64,000 nt of DNA from Anaerobacillus isosaccharinicus (GCF_001866075.3 NZ_CP063356.1:2656164-2720163), one strand, 5' to 3'. Shown: positions 33,585 through 42,886, numbered from the stretch's first letter. The notes: generated from the letters alone by a model not told the origin. Numbers and translations are program-made.

Positions 33585-34073
33585 CTAATAATATGTGACA
33601 TAAGTTTTTGTTAGAGAATCTGCTGCAGATTGCTTACTTTTTCTTAAAGAAAGGAAAATCCCGGGGAATAGTATCCATTTTAAACATTCCCTTTTCAAAA
33701 AGGTTAGTTTGGTTATTTCATTAGCGTTCATATCTAAAAACTTAGTTCCAGCCATCATCATTCCAACTGAACGAGGAATTTTAAAGGTAACCGGTAAGAC
33801 AAATAAGTATAACAGAAGCACAAAAATCTGTATCCCAATTGCTGTATAAAATAAATGAGGCTCATTTTCTAAGATGTAAGTTCTAATAAAAATAAAATCA
33901 TCTCCTGGTGCATTGGATGTCACTAGCATCCACAAGGTTGTAAAAATACCAACTATTACCCACAAGAAAAACATTGTGATTAAATCATAGATAAAACCTA
34001 AGATCCTACTACCAATTCCTGCTCGGTAGTGGACCGCTGTTAATTTTTGAATCCATTCTTCGTTTAACGCCAT
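33585..34073 (-). CDS. RDD family membrane protein
   Basis: 162 residues. It has the RDD layout: a first helix preceded by YRAGIGSRILGFIYDLITMFF (Arg and Asp of the family motif), a second helix around residue 85-105, and RSVGMMMAGTKFLD between helices. The ATG at 34073 follows TTAGGAGGTG; the frame is open upstream without a ribosome site. Function unknown; some RDD proteins take part in ion transport. Confidence 0.78.
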   Translation of the reverse strand: MALNEEWIQKLTAVHYRAGIGSRILGFIYDLITMFFLWVIVGIFTTLWMLVTSNAPGDDFIFIRTYILENEPHLFYTAIGIQIFVLLLYLFVLPVTFKIPRSVGMMMAGTKFLDMNANEITKLTFLKRECLKWILFPGIFLSLRKSKQSAADSLTKTYVTYY

Positions 34074-34157
34074 GAATATACACCTCCTAAATATAGTAAA
34101 TATACGATTTGTTTTTAGGAGGGGTTTCATTTTTTTAAAAATTGGCAATATTCATTT

Positions 34158-34964
34158 TTAAGCTTTCATACGTAAACAAAATGAACCAATTTCTTTAATT
34201 GAAACTTTTTTTACATAGTTTAAATAACGTAGTTTAGTGAAAGCCTTAACTAGTGCTTTTTCTCGACCCTTTAATGTGGATAAATTCAGTTTCTTCGTTT
34301 CCTTAAGAAGCTTTTCTAATTCTACAAAGAGAAGAGGGTAGTGTGATTGTAACTGTTTTTTATATTGTTGAAACAAAGTTTCCTCGACATGAGACAAGAA
34401 AAATAGCTTCGTTAGTAAAAATAAGCCATGTTCATTCTCGTATGGAGAAACATCTCGGATTGCGCTCCATTGGACCGCATTTTCTAAAATATCTGCTGCC
34501 AGTAGTTCTTCACGTTGAGATATGCGGTACCCTTCTTTTTTTAGTCGTTTAGCAATATGAATTTCCTCTAGCGTTTGCTGCAAATCATCAATAAACATTT
34601 GGATTGTGTTAGGTGTATCTTCTCCATACAAAAAACGAAAAAAGTGTTCTTTTTCGAGTAAAATAATTTTTTCTAACTCTTGGGCAATGGCAATATCTAA
34701 TAGCTCATTCGTATATTCATGATGATCCTTCGTTCCAATAACAATAATTGCTTTTTCTATATCAAATAAGGTAGTCGTTACTTCACCATACTCTTGTGAA
34801 ATCGGGTGTAACGTGCCATTAATGATAACTAGTTTTTCTTTTGTTAAAGCTTCTAGATACTTTTCATATGTTTTCTCAGAAACAAAGAGCTCGCTTGTTT
34901 CACCTTCCATTGAGGTGTAATAAGGAATTGTATAGCTATAAACTGGATCAGGTTGATTGATCAT
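34158..34964 (-). CDS. Conserved hypothetical protein, Rossmann-like N-terminal half
   Basis: 268 residues; I do not recognise the family. The N-terminal half alternates strands and helices (KLVIINGTL, EKAIIVIGTKDHHEYTNELLDIAIAQELEKIILLE), suggestive of a Rossmann-like or DprA/nucleotide-binding fold. The C-terminal half is all-helical with Lys-rich ends. There is no signal peptide or membrane helix. It sits alone between the RDD gene and a divergent hypothetical gene. Confidence 0.55.
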   Translation of the reverse strand: MINQPDPVYSYTIPYYTSMEGETSELFVSEKTYEKYLEALTKEKLVIINGTLHPISQEYGEVTTTLFDIEKAIIVIGTKDHHEYTNELLDIAIAQELEKIILLEKEHFFRFLYGEDTPNTIQMFIDDLQQTLEEIHIAKRLKKEGYRISQREELLAADILENAVQWSAIRDVSPYENEHGLFLLTKLFFLSHVEETLFQQYKKQLQSHYPLLFVELEKLLKETKKLNLSTLKGREKALVKAFTKLRYLNYVKKVSIKEIGSFCLRMKA

Positions 34965-35085
34965 TTGTATTCACACCTTTCTTTACCATCATTACCTATT
35001 TTAAACGATTATTAACGAATAGTTAAAGATTACGTTTATTTATGATAAACTTACTTTTGGAACTTAGGAAAGCGAGGGTAATAAA

Positions 35086-35436
35086 TTGATATTTTCTACA
35101 ACATTAGTTGACTTGATCTACACAGATACGATTGAATTGTTGGATGGTGTCATAATTAATAAAAGAGATTTAATCGAGGAAATTAAATTATTTGAACATA
35201 CAATGACTCAAGTGAAAAAACATCCTTGGCAAGAACGATCGATAGATAATGCTAAACGAGATGAAGCTAGTACACTATATCATAACATCCAAACCTCGTT
35301 TGTAGGAGATGACCCAGAGGAAGACTATAAAGAGGTTATTGTTTGGAAAATAGCGGACTTGCTCTATGTGACAGCTGCTGTTGACCATGACCCTAGTATT
35401 GCAGTTAAATGGGATGTTGTTGTATTTAACGGATAA
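35086..35436 (+). CDS. Conserved hypothetical protein
   Basis: 116 residues, acidic, no signal peptide. It contains two probable strands at the N-terminus, a central helical region with HPWQERSID, and a hydrophobic C-terminus (IADLLYVTAAVDHDPSIAVKWDVVVFNG). The start is TTG at 35086 with GCGAGGGTA upstream. Not recognised; it is immediately upstream of trmB. Confidence 0.55.
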   Translation: MIFSTTLVDLIYTDTIELLDGVIINKRDLIEEIKLFEHTMTQVKKHPWQERSIDNAKRDEASTLYHNIQTSFVGDDPEEDYKEVIVWKIADLLYVTAAVDHDPSIAVKWDVVVFNG

Positions 35437-35527
35437 AACATTTTAAAATAAAAAATAAAATAACTCTATATTTTGCAGGGGTTAAAATAAATTATATTGA
35501 ATTATTAAAATAGTGAGGATGACAAAC

Positions 35528-36166
35528 ATGAGATTGAGAAACAAAGCGGGTGCTTCAGAAGAACTTTTGCAGCACCCAACAATTATCATTCAAAATGCAG
35601 AAAGTAGAAAAGGAAAATGGCACGACGTATTTGGTAATAACAATCCAATTCATATTGAAGTAGGAACTGGAAAAGGAAAATTCTTAACAGGGATGTCTGA
35701 GTTACATCCAGACATCAACTATATTGGAGTGGAAAAATACGATAGTGTCATTATTTCAGCTTTAGAGCGAATTCAAGAAGCAGGTATGCCAAACTTCAAG
35801 CTATTAAATGAGGATGTCATTAATTTAACAAGCTATTTTGAACAAGGTGAGTTAGACCAAGTTTATATCAATTTCACAGATCCTTGGCCAAAAAATCGAC
35901 ACGAAAAACGTCGTTTAACCCATGAGCGATTTTTAAGGATGTATGAGCAAGTAATGAAGAAAAACGGGGAAATTCATTTTAAAACTGATAACCAAGCTTT
36001 GTTTGAATATTCTCTCCATAGCTTCTCTAAGTATGGAATGATCTTAAACAATGTCAGTTTAGATCTTCACAAAAGCGACATTGAAGGAAATATTATGACA
36101 GAGTACGAAGAAAAGTTTTCTAGAAAAGGAATGCGAATTTATCGCTGTGAGGCTCAATTTCGTTAA
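35528..36166 (+). CDS. trmB: tRNA (guanine-N7-)-methyltransferase TrmB
   Basis: 212 residues, class I SAM methyltransferase forming m7G46 in t[17 protein letters not shown] replaces the usual MRxRxKPWAxExL start; [14 protein letters not shown] is the SAM motif, and [21 protein letters not shown] is the diagnostic TrmB motif. The ATG at 35528 is preferred over a start at 35513 because GTGAGGATGA precedes it. Equivalent to B. subtilis YtmQ. Confidence 0.95.
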
Positions 36167-36202
36167 GCAGTCAGTTATATTTTATAAAGAGGAGGGCTAG
36201 CT

Positions 36203-37045
36203 GTGGAACAAATGAAAATAGGTGATTTAACGTTAACGTGGTTAAATGGTGGTGTTACTCACATGGATGGTGGTGCTATGTTTGGAGTTGTGCCAAAACC
36301 GTTATGGTCACGAAAGCATCCTCATAATGAACAAAATCAAATCGAGCTAAGAACCGATCCAATTTTAATTCAAGTCGACGGAAAAAATCTACTGATCGAA
36401 ACTGGAATTGGAATTGGGAAATTTACAGATAAACAAAAACGTAATTATGGAATTACAGAAGAAGCGCAGCTTGATGCCAACTTAAGCGAGCTTGGTTTAA
36501 CGACAAAGGATATTGACTTTGTGATCATGACACATATGCATTTTGATCATGCCTGTGGTATTTCTAAATGGCAAGCGGGCGAGCTTGTGCCTACTTTTGA
36601 GAATGCGACAGTGATCACAAGTGAAGTAGAATGGAATGAGTGTAAAAATCCTAATATTCGTTCACGAAATACGTATTGGGAGCAAAATTGGAAACCAATT
36701 GAGCATCAAGTTCAAACCTTTAAGGATAAGGTCGAAGTTGTTCCGGGTATTTACATGCACCATACTGGTGGACATAGTGATGGTCATAGTATTGTGACAA
36801 TTGAACGAGACGGAGAATTATTAATTCATATGGCGGATATTATGCCTACACACGCTCATCAAAATTCGCTATGGGTACTAGCTTATGATGACTATCCATT
36901 AGATTCTATTTTTGCTAAAGAAAAGTGGCTAAAGCTTGGCTTAGAAAAAGAAGCATGGTACATTTTTTATCATGACTATAAATATCGAGCGTTAAAGTGG
37001 AACAAAGACCTAGAAATTATAAAATCAATACAAAGAGATAAATAG
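36203..37045 (+). CDS. ytnP: Metallo-beta-lactamase-fold hydrolase YtnP
   Basis: 280 residues. The HxHxDH motif ([11 protein letters not shown], His111, His113, Asp115, His116), HTGGHSDGH, a metal-bridging Asp in [11 protein letters not shown] and a late His (FYHDY) complete the MBL zinc site. B. subtilis YtnP is an intracellular lactonase-like enzyme reported to interfere with Streptomyces signalling, so a lactone-hydrolase role is likely by homology. GTG start after GAGGAGGGCT. It is 36 nt after trmB, and a terminator follows. Confidence 0.88.
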
Positions 37046-37059
37046 CTAAATAGAGTAGT

Positions 37060-37095
37060 GAGAGCTGATATCGTACCATATCGGCTCTCTTTTCT
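37060..37095 (+). terminator. Terminator after ytnP
   Basis: GAGAGCTGATAT (37060-37071) pairs with ATATCGGCTCTC (37078-37089) except for one mismatch, then TTTTCTT. Confidence 0.88.
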
Positions 37096-37232
37096 TGATT
37101 AGCAACGAATGGTTGCGCTTTCTTTCACTATCTCGCCTCAATACACCTAACTTTCCTGCAAGCTATTGTTTTAATATTAACCATCATGTTAGCATTGAAA
37201 AGCATGGAAAAAGATAGGAGGCAGACAATTTT

Positions 37233-38072
37233 ATGTTTACAAACGAAACGATCGCTTTTATTGGGGCAGGTTCAATGGCTGAGGCAATGGTTGCCGGCTT
37301 ACTAAAAAATGAGATTGTTGCTTCTGACCAAATAATTGTAACAAACAAAAGTAATAGTGAACGAAGAAACGAATTACAACAAAAATATGGAGTGGTAGTG
37401 ACAGACGATTTAAATTTCGCAGTAAAGGAAGCTAGCATTCTAATTCTAGCGATAAAACCAAAAGATGTTACTTTGGTAACAGCGAAATTACGTGGGAAAT
37501 TAGATAAAAAGCAAGTGGTTATGTCTGTATTAGCTGGGATAAGTACTCGCTTTCTAGAAGAAGAGTTAGAGATGGAAGTTCCAGTTATTCGAGTCATGCC
37601 TAACACATCTAGTATGATTGGAGAATCGGCAACTGCAATTACAGGTGGAAAGTATGTGGCAATGCCACACATTATCTTAGCAAAAAAATTATTATCAGCA
37701 ATTGGTCACGTCTTTGTCATTGCTGAAGACGAAATGGATGTGTTTACAGGTGTTGCAGGTAGTGGACCTGCCTACTTTTATAAACTGATTGAGCACTTAC
37801 AAAAGGCAGCGTGTGACGGTGGCTTAAATCCTGATTTAGCAAAAGATATCGCTGTTCAAACAATTGTTGGTGCTGCGAAAATGTTAGCTGAACCGAATAC
37901 CGAAGCAGCCGTTTTACGTGAAAATATAACCTCACCTAACGGGACGACAGAAGCTGGATTAAAAGCACTAGAAGCAGCGGGCGGGTGTACGGCCATTGAA
38001 GCAGCAGTTAAAGGGGCGGCTCACCGTTCCAAAGAACTACGTACACAGTTTGAGGCAGTTACGGTTAGGTAA
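37233..38072 (+). CDS. proC: Pyrroline-5-carboxylate reductase
   Basis: 279 residues, last step of proline synthesis with NAD(P)H. FIGAGSMAEAMVAGLL is the nucleotide loop, KPKDV follows, and GVAGSGPAYFY and ITSPNGTTEAGLKALE are the P5C reductase signatures. ATAGGAGGCAG precedes the ATG. Bacillaceae often have several paralogues (ProG, ProH, ProI, ComER); length and motifs suit a functional ProC/ProI. It may supply proline as an osmolyte, but nothing in the leader shows salt control. Confidence 0.93.
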   Translation: MFTNETIAFIGAGSMAEAMVAGLLKNEIVASDQIIVTNKSNSERRNELQQKYGVVVTDDLNFAVKEASILILAIKPKDVTLVTAKLRGKLDKKQVVMSVLAGISTRFLEEELEMEVPVIRVMPNTSSMIGESATAITGGKYVAMPHIILAKKLLSAIGHVFVIAEDEMDVFTGVAGSGPAYFYKLIEHLQKAACDGGLNPDLAKDIAVQTIVGAAKMLAEPNTEAAVLRENITSPNGTTEAGLKALEAAGGCTAIEAAVKGAAHRSKELRTQFEAVTVR

Positions 38073-38078
38073 TTATGA

Positions 38079-38126
38079 GAATGATGAATGATGAATTACG
38101 AATTATGAATTACGAGTGAGGAATAA
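38079..38126. repeat. GAATTACGAATTATG-type short repeat
   Basis: The sequence alternates GATGAATTACGAATTATGAATTACG, made of near-identical 8-nt units. A similar AATTATGAATTATGAAT occurs at 58966-58983. It is a low-complexity intergenic repeat; no function is evident. Confidence 0.55.
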
Positions 38127-38136
38127 CATTTTTTAG

Positions 38137-38176
38137 AAGGCTTTGAAGCGAATGTATAGCTTCAAAGCCTTCCTTT
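38137..38176. terminator. Bidirectional terminator between proC and the acetyltransferase gene
   Basis: AAGGCTTTGAAGC and GCTTCAAAGCCTT are perfect 13-nt complements around a 9-nt loop, with T-rich flanks on both strands. Confidence 0.93.
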
Positions 38177-38191
38177 TTACGAAAAATTTTA

Positions 38192-38740
38192 TTAAGTATC
38201 TTTTTCCCAGTCTTCTCTTAACATCCCATAGACAATGTGGTCGACGTAATGATCATACAACCATTCGGCATTACGAATTTTCCCTTCATTTTCAAACTTG
38301 AGTCTTTCTGGAATGGCTCTACTTTTCAAATTCCCCTCTGCTGCTCGAATATCGACGCGATTTAACTTTAGTTCCTTGAAAGCATAAGTTGTTAATGCTT
38401 TAGCAACCTTTGTCATAATTCCATACCCTTGATAATCTCTACTTAGCCAATATCCGATATAAGCTATTTTATTAGACCAATCAAGCTCATTAAACCCTGC
38501 AACTCCTACAATTTTTCCTTTGAATAATATTACGGTGTTAAGGCTTTTGTTTTCGGCATAATTTTGTAAACTATATTGAATAAATCCTTTTGTATCCTTT
38601 GCAGTTTTTGTTGTATCAAGCCAAGGAAGCCACTCTCTTAAGTACTGACGTGAGCCATCAGTTAGTTCAAATATTTCCTCAGCATCGTGTAGTGCAGTTA
38701 GTCTAATTGCTACATCTTCATCAATTTGATGGACAAACAT
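38192..38740 (-). CDS. GNAT acetyltransferase, RimL-like
   Basis: 182 residues with the ribosomal-protein acetyltransferase layout: LTALHDAEEIFELTDGSRQYLREWLPWLD at the start, IAYIGYWLSRDYQGYGIMTKVAKAL as the acetyl-CoA loop (Q-x-x-G-x-G/A) and VDIRAAEGNLKSRAIPERLKFENEG. Close in form to B. subtilis YdaF-type proteins. The substrate (protein N-terminus, amino group of a drug or metabolite) is not known. Confidence 0.85.
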   Translation of the reverse strand: MFVHQIDEDVAIRLTALHDAEEIFELTDGSRQYLREWLPWLDTTKTAKDTKGFIQYSLQNYAENKSLNTVILFKGKIVGVAGFNELDWSNKIAYIGYWLSRDYQGYGIMTKVAKALTTYAFKELKLNRVDIRAAEGNLKSRAIPERLKFENEGKIRNAEWLYDHYVDHIVYGMLREDWEKDT

Positions 38741-38821
38741 GTTTTCTTCCCCCTAAGAAGTTTTTTTGTAGCTTACCATAAAAAGTAAATTATTGCAGTA
38801 AAAATATTTTTTTGAAATTGG

Positions 38822-38909
38822 TTGATAATATGACAATGGTGTCATATAATATGGTAAAGATGACATGAGTGTCATATAATATTTTATGGTTGTATGACAG
38901 TTGTGTCAT
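38822..38909 (+). promoter_or_regulatory. TetR-gene promoter with three matching operators
   Basis: TTGATA (38822-38827) and TATAAT (38845-38850) are 17 nt apart. Three copies of ATGACA-N4-TGTCAT lie at 38830-38845, 38860-38875 and 38894-38909, with centres 30 and 34 nt apart. The first fills the promoter spacer and extends to a perfect ATATGACA/TGTCATAT palindrome. Autorepression by the downstream TetR protein is the natural reading. Confidence 0.82.
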
Positions 38910-38933
38910 ATTTCAGTAGAGAGGGTCGAGTAA

Positions 38934-39566
38934 ATGCCAACACAAACGTTTTTTAATTTACCAAACGAGAAAAGAGAACGGATAATAAATGCGGCCACGG
39001 AAGAATTTGCCTCATATTCTTTTAGTCAAGCGAGCATTGCTAGGATTATTGAACAGGCAGGAATTTCACGCGGAAGTTTTTATCAATACTTTGAAGATAT
39101 TAAAGATGTATATAAATTTATATTTGAAAAAGCTGGTCAAGAAAAATTAGTTTATATCTATGATGTCGTTTCAAGAATGAATGAACTTAATACGTTTGTC
39201 ATAATGAAAGAACTTTATAAAGCTGGACTTCGCTTTGCGAATGACCACCCTAGGTTAGCGCAAATGGGCAATAAATTTTACAAAGAAGAAGAAAGTGTAA
39301 GAAATGATGTTATTGAAGGTTTAGTTGAAAAGTCGCATCAGTTTTATGAAGGGCTGTTACTGACAGGAATTGAGAAAGGGGATGTGGATCCTAAAATTGA
39401 TGTAAAAATTGCCTCAAGATTATTTTACACAATGAATCTAGCGGTTGTAGAAAACTATTTAACGAGTTCAGGGCAGGAGCATTTTCTTGATGATATTGAT
39501 GGATATTTACTAGAAGTTGATAAAATGCTTTATATCTTAGAACATGGCCTTAAAAAGAAAGATTAA
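38934..39566 (+). CDS. TetR-family transcriptional regulator
   Basis: 210 residues. The N-terminal HTH is typical: FFNLPNEKRERIINAATEEFASYSFSQASIARIIEQAGISRGSFYQYFEDIKDVY. The rest is the helical ligand-binding domain. It heads an operon with a two-permease ABC exporter (39587-41882) and is preceded by three copies of the same palindrome, so it most likely represses itself and the exporter until a toxic ligand binds. GAGAGGGTCGAG precedes the ATG. Confidence 0.92.
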   Translation: MPTQTFFNLPNEKRERIINAATEEFASYSFSQASIARIIEQAGISRGSFYQYFEDIKDVYKFIFEKAGQEKLVYIYDVVSRMNELNTFVIMKELYKAGLRFANDHPRLAQMGNKFYKEEESVRNDVIEGLVEKSHQFYEGLLLTGIEKGDVDPKIDVKIASRLFYTMNLAVVENYLTSSGQEHFLDDIDGYLLEVDKMLYILEHGLKKKD

Positions 39567-39586
39567 TTTAGATGGGGGAGTAAACG

Positions 39587-40440
39587 ATGTTTCAAGTCGA
39601 TAATTTAAGCTTTAAGTACCCAAAAAACAAAGAAAATACAATTCAGGATATTAACTTTGAGATCAAAGAAGGAGAAATTTTTGGTTTATTAGGCCCAAGT
39701 GGTGTCGGAAAAAGTACAACACAAAAAATCTTAATTAAACTTTTAACCAACTACCATGGCAACGTTCAATACAAGAGTAAGGATTTAAAATCTTTTGGCA
39801 AAGAGTTCTATCAGGAAGTTGGTGTTGGCTTTGAGATGCCAGTTCATTTCTCAAAACTAACGGCAAATGAGAATTTAACGTTTTTTAAAAAGCTATATAA
39901 GACTAGCGCTAATACAGATGAACTCTTACAACAAGTTGGCTTATTTGAAGACCGTAATAAACAGGTGAATGAATACTCAAAAGGTATGAAGGCAGATTGA
40001 ATTATGTCAGAGCTTTACTAAATAAACCGAAAATACTCTTTCTAGATGAACCAACAAATGGTCTTGATCCGAAAAATGCACGCAACATTAAGGCGATGAT
40101 CAAACAGTTTCAACAAGACGGAGGAACAGTGTTACTGACGACACATTTAATGAACGATGTTGATGAACTGTGTGACCGTGTCGCTTTTATGGCAAATGGA
40201 AAAATTGCTGAAATCGATACGCCGAAAAACTTAAAGTTAAAGCATGGTGAACGTAGAGTAGAGGTAGAGTATAAAAACGAAGGGCAGGTGGCTAAGTCGT
40301 CCTTTGATTTAGATACTCTTGGATCTAGTGATGAATTTATGCAAATCGTTAAGGCGAGGGAGATCGTGACCATTCATAGCAAGGAAACAACCCTAGACGA
40401 TATTTTTATCAAAGTGACTGGGGTGGGAATTAATGAGTAA
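39587..40440 (+). pseudogene. ABC exporter ATP-binding protein, frameshifted
   Basis: Two overlapping frames together give one complete ABC ATPase of about 284 residues. The first (39587-40000) has Walker A GPSGVGKST and runs into the signature SKGMK, then stops; the second (from 39997) resumes with LNYVRALLNKPKILFLDEPTNGLDP, holding Walker B and the D-loop. The switch lies at 39992-39996, where one base is missing, most simply one G of a GGG run (SKGMKGRLNYV). It could be a real mutation that kills the pump or a sequencing error in a homopolymer. The permease genes behind it are intact. Confidence 0.85.
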
Positions 40441-41158
40441 CTTTCTCGTTCTTTTTATCGGTGAACTCCAACGTATGAAAAAATATCATATTTTAGGGGC
40501 AAGTTTCGTTATTGCTCTATTATGGATTGGGGTTTTACACTTAACAGAAATTCAAAATGTAAGTAACATTTTTCCTTTATTGTTGTTTTTAGATGCTACG
40601 TCGATGTCGATTTTAATGATTGGTGTAACGATGTTTTTTGAAAAACAAGAAGGGAGTATGAAGAGTTTATTAGTATCTCCGATTCATAAACTAGAATATA
40701 TTTTAGCGAAAACAGGGGCAAACATCGTCTCAAATTTACTAACATTAGTGCTTTTGTTTACGTATGCAATGATGTTTAAAGAGCTTGAACTTAGTTTATT
40801 GTGGTTAATCTTCGCTGTAATCTTAATTTCATTTTTTCATTCGTTGTTAGGTTTTTTGCTAACCTACTATTCTAAAGATTTTACCCAGTTGTTAATGGCG
40901 ATGATGAAGTATTCGTTTGTCTTTATAATTCCTGTACTACTAGAACAAATCGGTTTGATTACCAATGACTTTATAGTTAAACTCTTGTATGCCATTCCAA
41001 CAAAGGCTTCAATGATTTTACTTAATGCGTCTATAGGTGTGGTTGAGACTTGGGAGATCGTTGTTTCAATTTTATACTTGTTTGCGATTTCGGTTGGAGT
41101 ATTGTTTGTTGTCTTGAAAAAACACGATGAGTTTGCTCTAAAAGAAAGTGGTGTGTAA
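40433..41158 (+). CDS. ABC-2-type exporter permease, first subunit
   Basis: 241 residues with six hydrophobic helices and no ATPase motif. The MMFFEKQEGSMKSLLVSPIHKLEYILAKT segment is the coupling-helix region of ABC-2 permeases (EKxxGTxxxLLxSP). It resembles the paired permeases of fluoroquinolone-type exporters. It overlaps the ATPase gene end by 8 nt and is followed by a second permease, consistent with a heterodimeric channel. Control by the upstream TetR is inferred. Confidence 0.82.
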   Translation: MSNFLVLFIGELQRMKKYHILGASFVIALLWIGVLHLTEIQNVSNIFPLLLFLDATSMSILMIGVTMFFEKQEGSMKSLLVSPIHKLEYILAKTGANIVSNLLTLVLLFTYAMMFKELELSLLWLIFAVILISFFHSLLGFLLTYYSKDFTQLLMAMMKYSFVFIIPVLLEQIGLITNDFIVKLLYAIPTKASMILLNASIGVVETWEIVVSILYLFAISVGVLFVVLKKHDEFALKESGV

Positions 41159-41159
41159 T

Positions 41160-41882
41160 ATGTATAAGAGCTTTTTAACAAGTGAATGGAAGAAGTGGTT
41201 ACGAGATCCGTTAATGGGATTTATGGTTTTTTATCCAATTCTTTTTGGAATTATTGGTCGCTATGTACTTCCAATTATTGCGGAGAATACTAGATTTAGT
41301 ATTGAGCATTTCGCTGATCTGATTGTTGTTCTTTTGGTACTTTTGGTTCCTCATGTTTACGGAGCATTAGTAGGTTTTTCTATTCTTGATGATCGTGACG
41401 ACCACATTCTATCTTCGATCCATGTGACACCGTTAGGAATACATCAATTTCTATCTTTTCGAATGGCCGTTGTGCTGATTTTATCGTTTATTGCTACGAC
41501 ATACGTTATTTGGTTTTCGAATATTGGAGATCTGACCATTGCTAATATTATCGCTATTGCTTTCCTGGTGTCTCTAGCAGCACCAATGACAGGGCTTTTT
41601 ATCAATGCTTTAGCCAAAAATAAAATTGAAGGATTCGCAGTTATGAAAGGAGCTGGAATGATTATTATCTTCCCAATCGTTTCCTTGTTCTTTTTCGATA
41701 TAAAAGAGTTGTTCTTTTCATTTGCCCCTGGCTTTTGGCCAGCCAAAGCAATTAGTAGTTTAATACGTGGAGAAGATGTGTTACTTCTTTCGTTTCAGCA
41801 ATATTATCTCATTGGTTTAGCTTACATTCTCTTTTTAAATGTCGTTGTTTATAAAATCTTTTTAACGAAAATAAAAGTGTAA
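41160..41882 (+). CDS. ABC-2-type exporter permease, second subunit
   Basis: 240 residues, six helices. ILDDRDDHILSSIHVTPLGIHQFLSFRM is its coupling region, paralogous to the same region of the preceding permease. The ATG at 41160 starts one base after the previous stop; an in-frame GTG at 41148 overlaps that gene. It forms the other half of the pump channel. Downstream lies a dispersed repeat, so this is the last gene of the operon. Confidence 0.82.
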   Translation: MYKSFLTSEWKKWLRDPLMGFMVFYPILFGIIGRYVLPIIAENTRFSIEHFADLIVVLLVLLVPHVYGALVGFSILDDRDDHILSSIHVTPLGIHQFLSFRMAVVLILSFIATTYVIWFSNIGDLTIANIIAIAFLVSLAAPMTGLFINALAKNKIEGFAVMKGAGMIIIFPIVSLFFFDIKELFFSFAPGFWPAKAISSLIRGEDVLLLSFQQYYLIGLAYILFLNVVVYKIFLTKIKV

Positions 41883-41896
41883 ATTCACCATTTGGT

Positions 41897-41979
41897 AAGA
41901 GGCTGGGACATAACTAAAGTGTTTAGCTGAAAATCCGAACAATACAAAACCAGAGCGGAGGAAATATACGTAGACTCCT
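41897..41979. repeat. Dispersed Bacillaceae-type repeat (AGGCTGGGACATAAC...GGAGGAAATATACGTAGACTCCT)
   Basis: The segment runs from AAGAGGCTGGGACATAAC through AGCGGAGGAAATATACG to GTAGACTCCT. From memory, very similar stretches occur between genes in many Bacillus genomes; I cannot search to confirm. The end joins directly to the coding remains of a histidine kinase. Confidence 0.55.
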
Positions 41980-42196
41980 CATCCAAATTACCGACACAGG
42001 CCAAGGGATGACGAAAGAACAACTATCACGTTTAGGTGAACCTTATTTTACAACAAAGGGTCGCGAAGGAAGGGGACTTAGTATGATGACAGCTATTCAA
42101 ATCATTAAAATGATGAATGGCAGGTTAACTGTTGAAAGTAAAGTCAATATGGGAACAAGCTTTTATATTTACTTACCGATCAAGATCAGCCAATAG
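41978..42196 (+). pseudogene. Sensor histidine kinase, C-terminal remnant
   Basis: About 72 residues of the HATPase domain remain: IQITDTGQGM (G1 box), then GEPYFTTKGREGRGLSMMTAIQIIKMMNGRL (G2-like) and ESKVNMGTSFYIYLPI at the end. The sensor, dimerisation domain and N box are gone, and the 5' side is the repeat at 41897-41979. Just past the stop another frame reads PIEIEVAAEKEIV then stop, which looks like the original tail after a further frameshift. Non-functional. Confidence 0.78.
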
Positions 42197-42345
42197 AGAT
42201 AGAAGTTGCTGCCGAAAAAGAAATTGTTTAATAAAAAGTTGCTGTTAATGAATAATACAACAACCTTTAATTTAAGTATAATTAAAGTTTCTATAGAAAA
42301 ATAGTCTTTAAATAAGCACCTAGCCATATTTTTTGGAGGGATATA

Positions 42346-42831
42346 ATGACATTAGAAAACTATCACAGAGCATTTGGTGTCTATGGAATATGTCCACAAA
42401 ACGGAAAGCTTTTGGTAATCAAAAAAAATGTTGGGCCTTATATTAACCGATATGATTTACCTGGTGGGAAACTTGAAGATGGGGAAAGTTTACTAAAAGG
42501 AATTCGACGCGAGTTTTTTGAAGAAACAGGTTTTTATATTGAAGTAAGAAAAAATATAGGAGTAGTTGATTTTTTATTGCCATGGAAATGGCAAAGGATT
42601 ACGCATCTTCATCATATTGCCGTTTTCTATCTAGTTAAGTTAGTACGTGGCGGATTTAACGATCCAGAACAATTTGATGGGCAGGATTCTAATGGAGCAC
42701 TATGGGTGCCAATCGATGAATTAACACTGGATAACGCATCTCCATTAGTGTTAAAAGCCGTTGACTGGTTGAAAACGAGGAAAATGGGGATGGATGTTGT
42801 TCATTTTGAACAATGGGAAGTTAAAAAGTAG
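42346..42831 (+). CDS. NUDIX hydrolase
   Basis: 161 residues. The Nudix box is complete (GGKLEDGESLLKGIRREFFEETGF fits GX5EX7REUXEEXGU), so Mg-dependent hydrolysis of a nucleoside diphosphate linked to X is expected. ALWVPIDELTLDNASPLV is the usual C-terminal part. TTTGGAGGGAT precedes the ATG. Substrate unknown; single gene with a terminator after it. Confidence 0.92.
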   Translation: MTLENYHRAFGVYGICPQNGKLLVIKKNVGPYINRYDLPGGKLEDGESLLKGIRREFFEETGFYIEVRKNIGVVDFLLPWKWQRITHLHHIAVFYLVKLVRGGFNDPEQFDGQDSNGALWVPIDELTLDNASPLVLKAVDWLKTRKMGMDVVHFEQWEVKK

Positions 42832-42886
42832 ACTCGGTGGCTACCGAAAAGGTAGAAGCTTACTAAAAAGTTAAATGTAAAAGTTT

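Noticed and set aside
37184-37672. Minus-strand frame of 162 codons opposite proC
   Set aside because: It lies wholly over the well-supported proC gene, has low-complexity composition typical of an antisense shadow and no ribosome site.
39992-40000. Programmed frameshifting in the ABC ATPase
   Set aside because: No slippery heptamer, downstream pseudoknot or internal Shine-Dalgarno at the right spacing is apparent; mutation or sequencing error is simpler.
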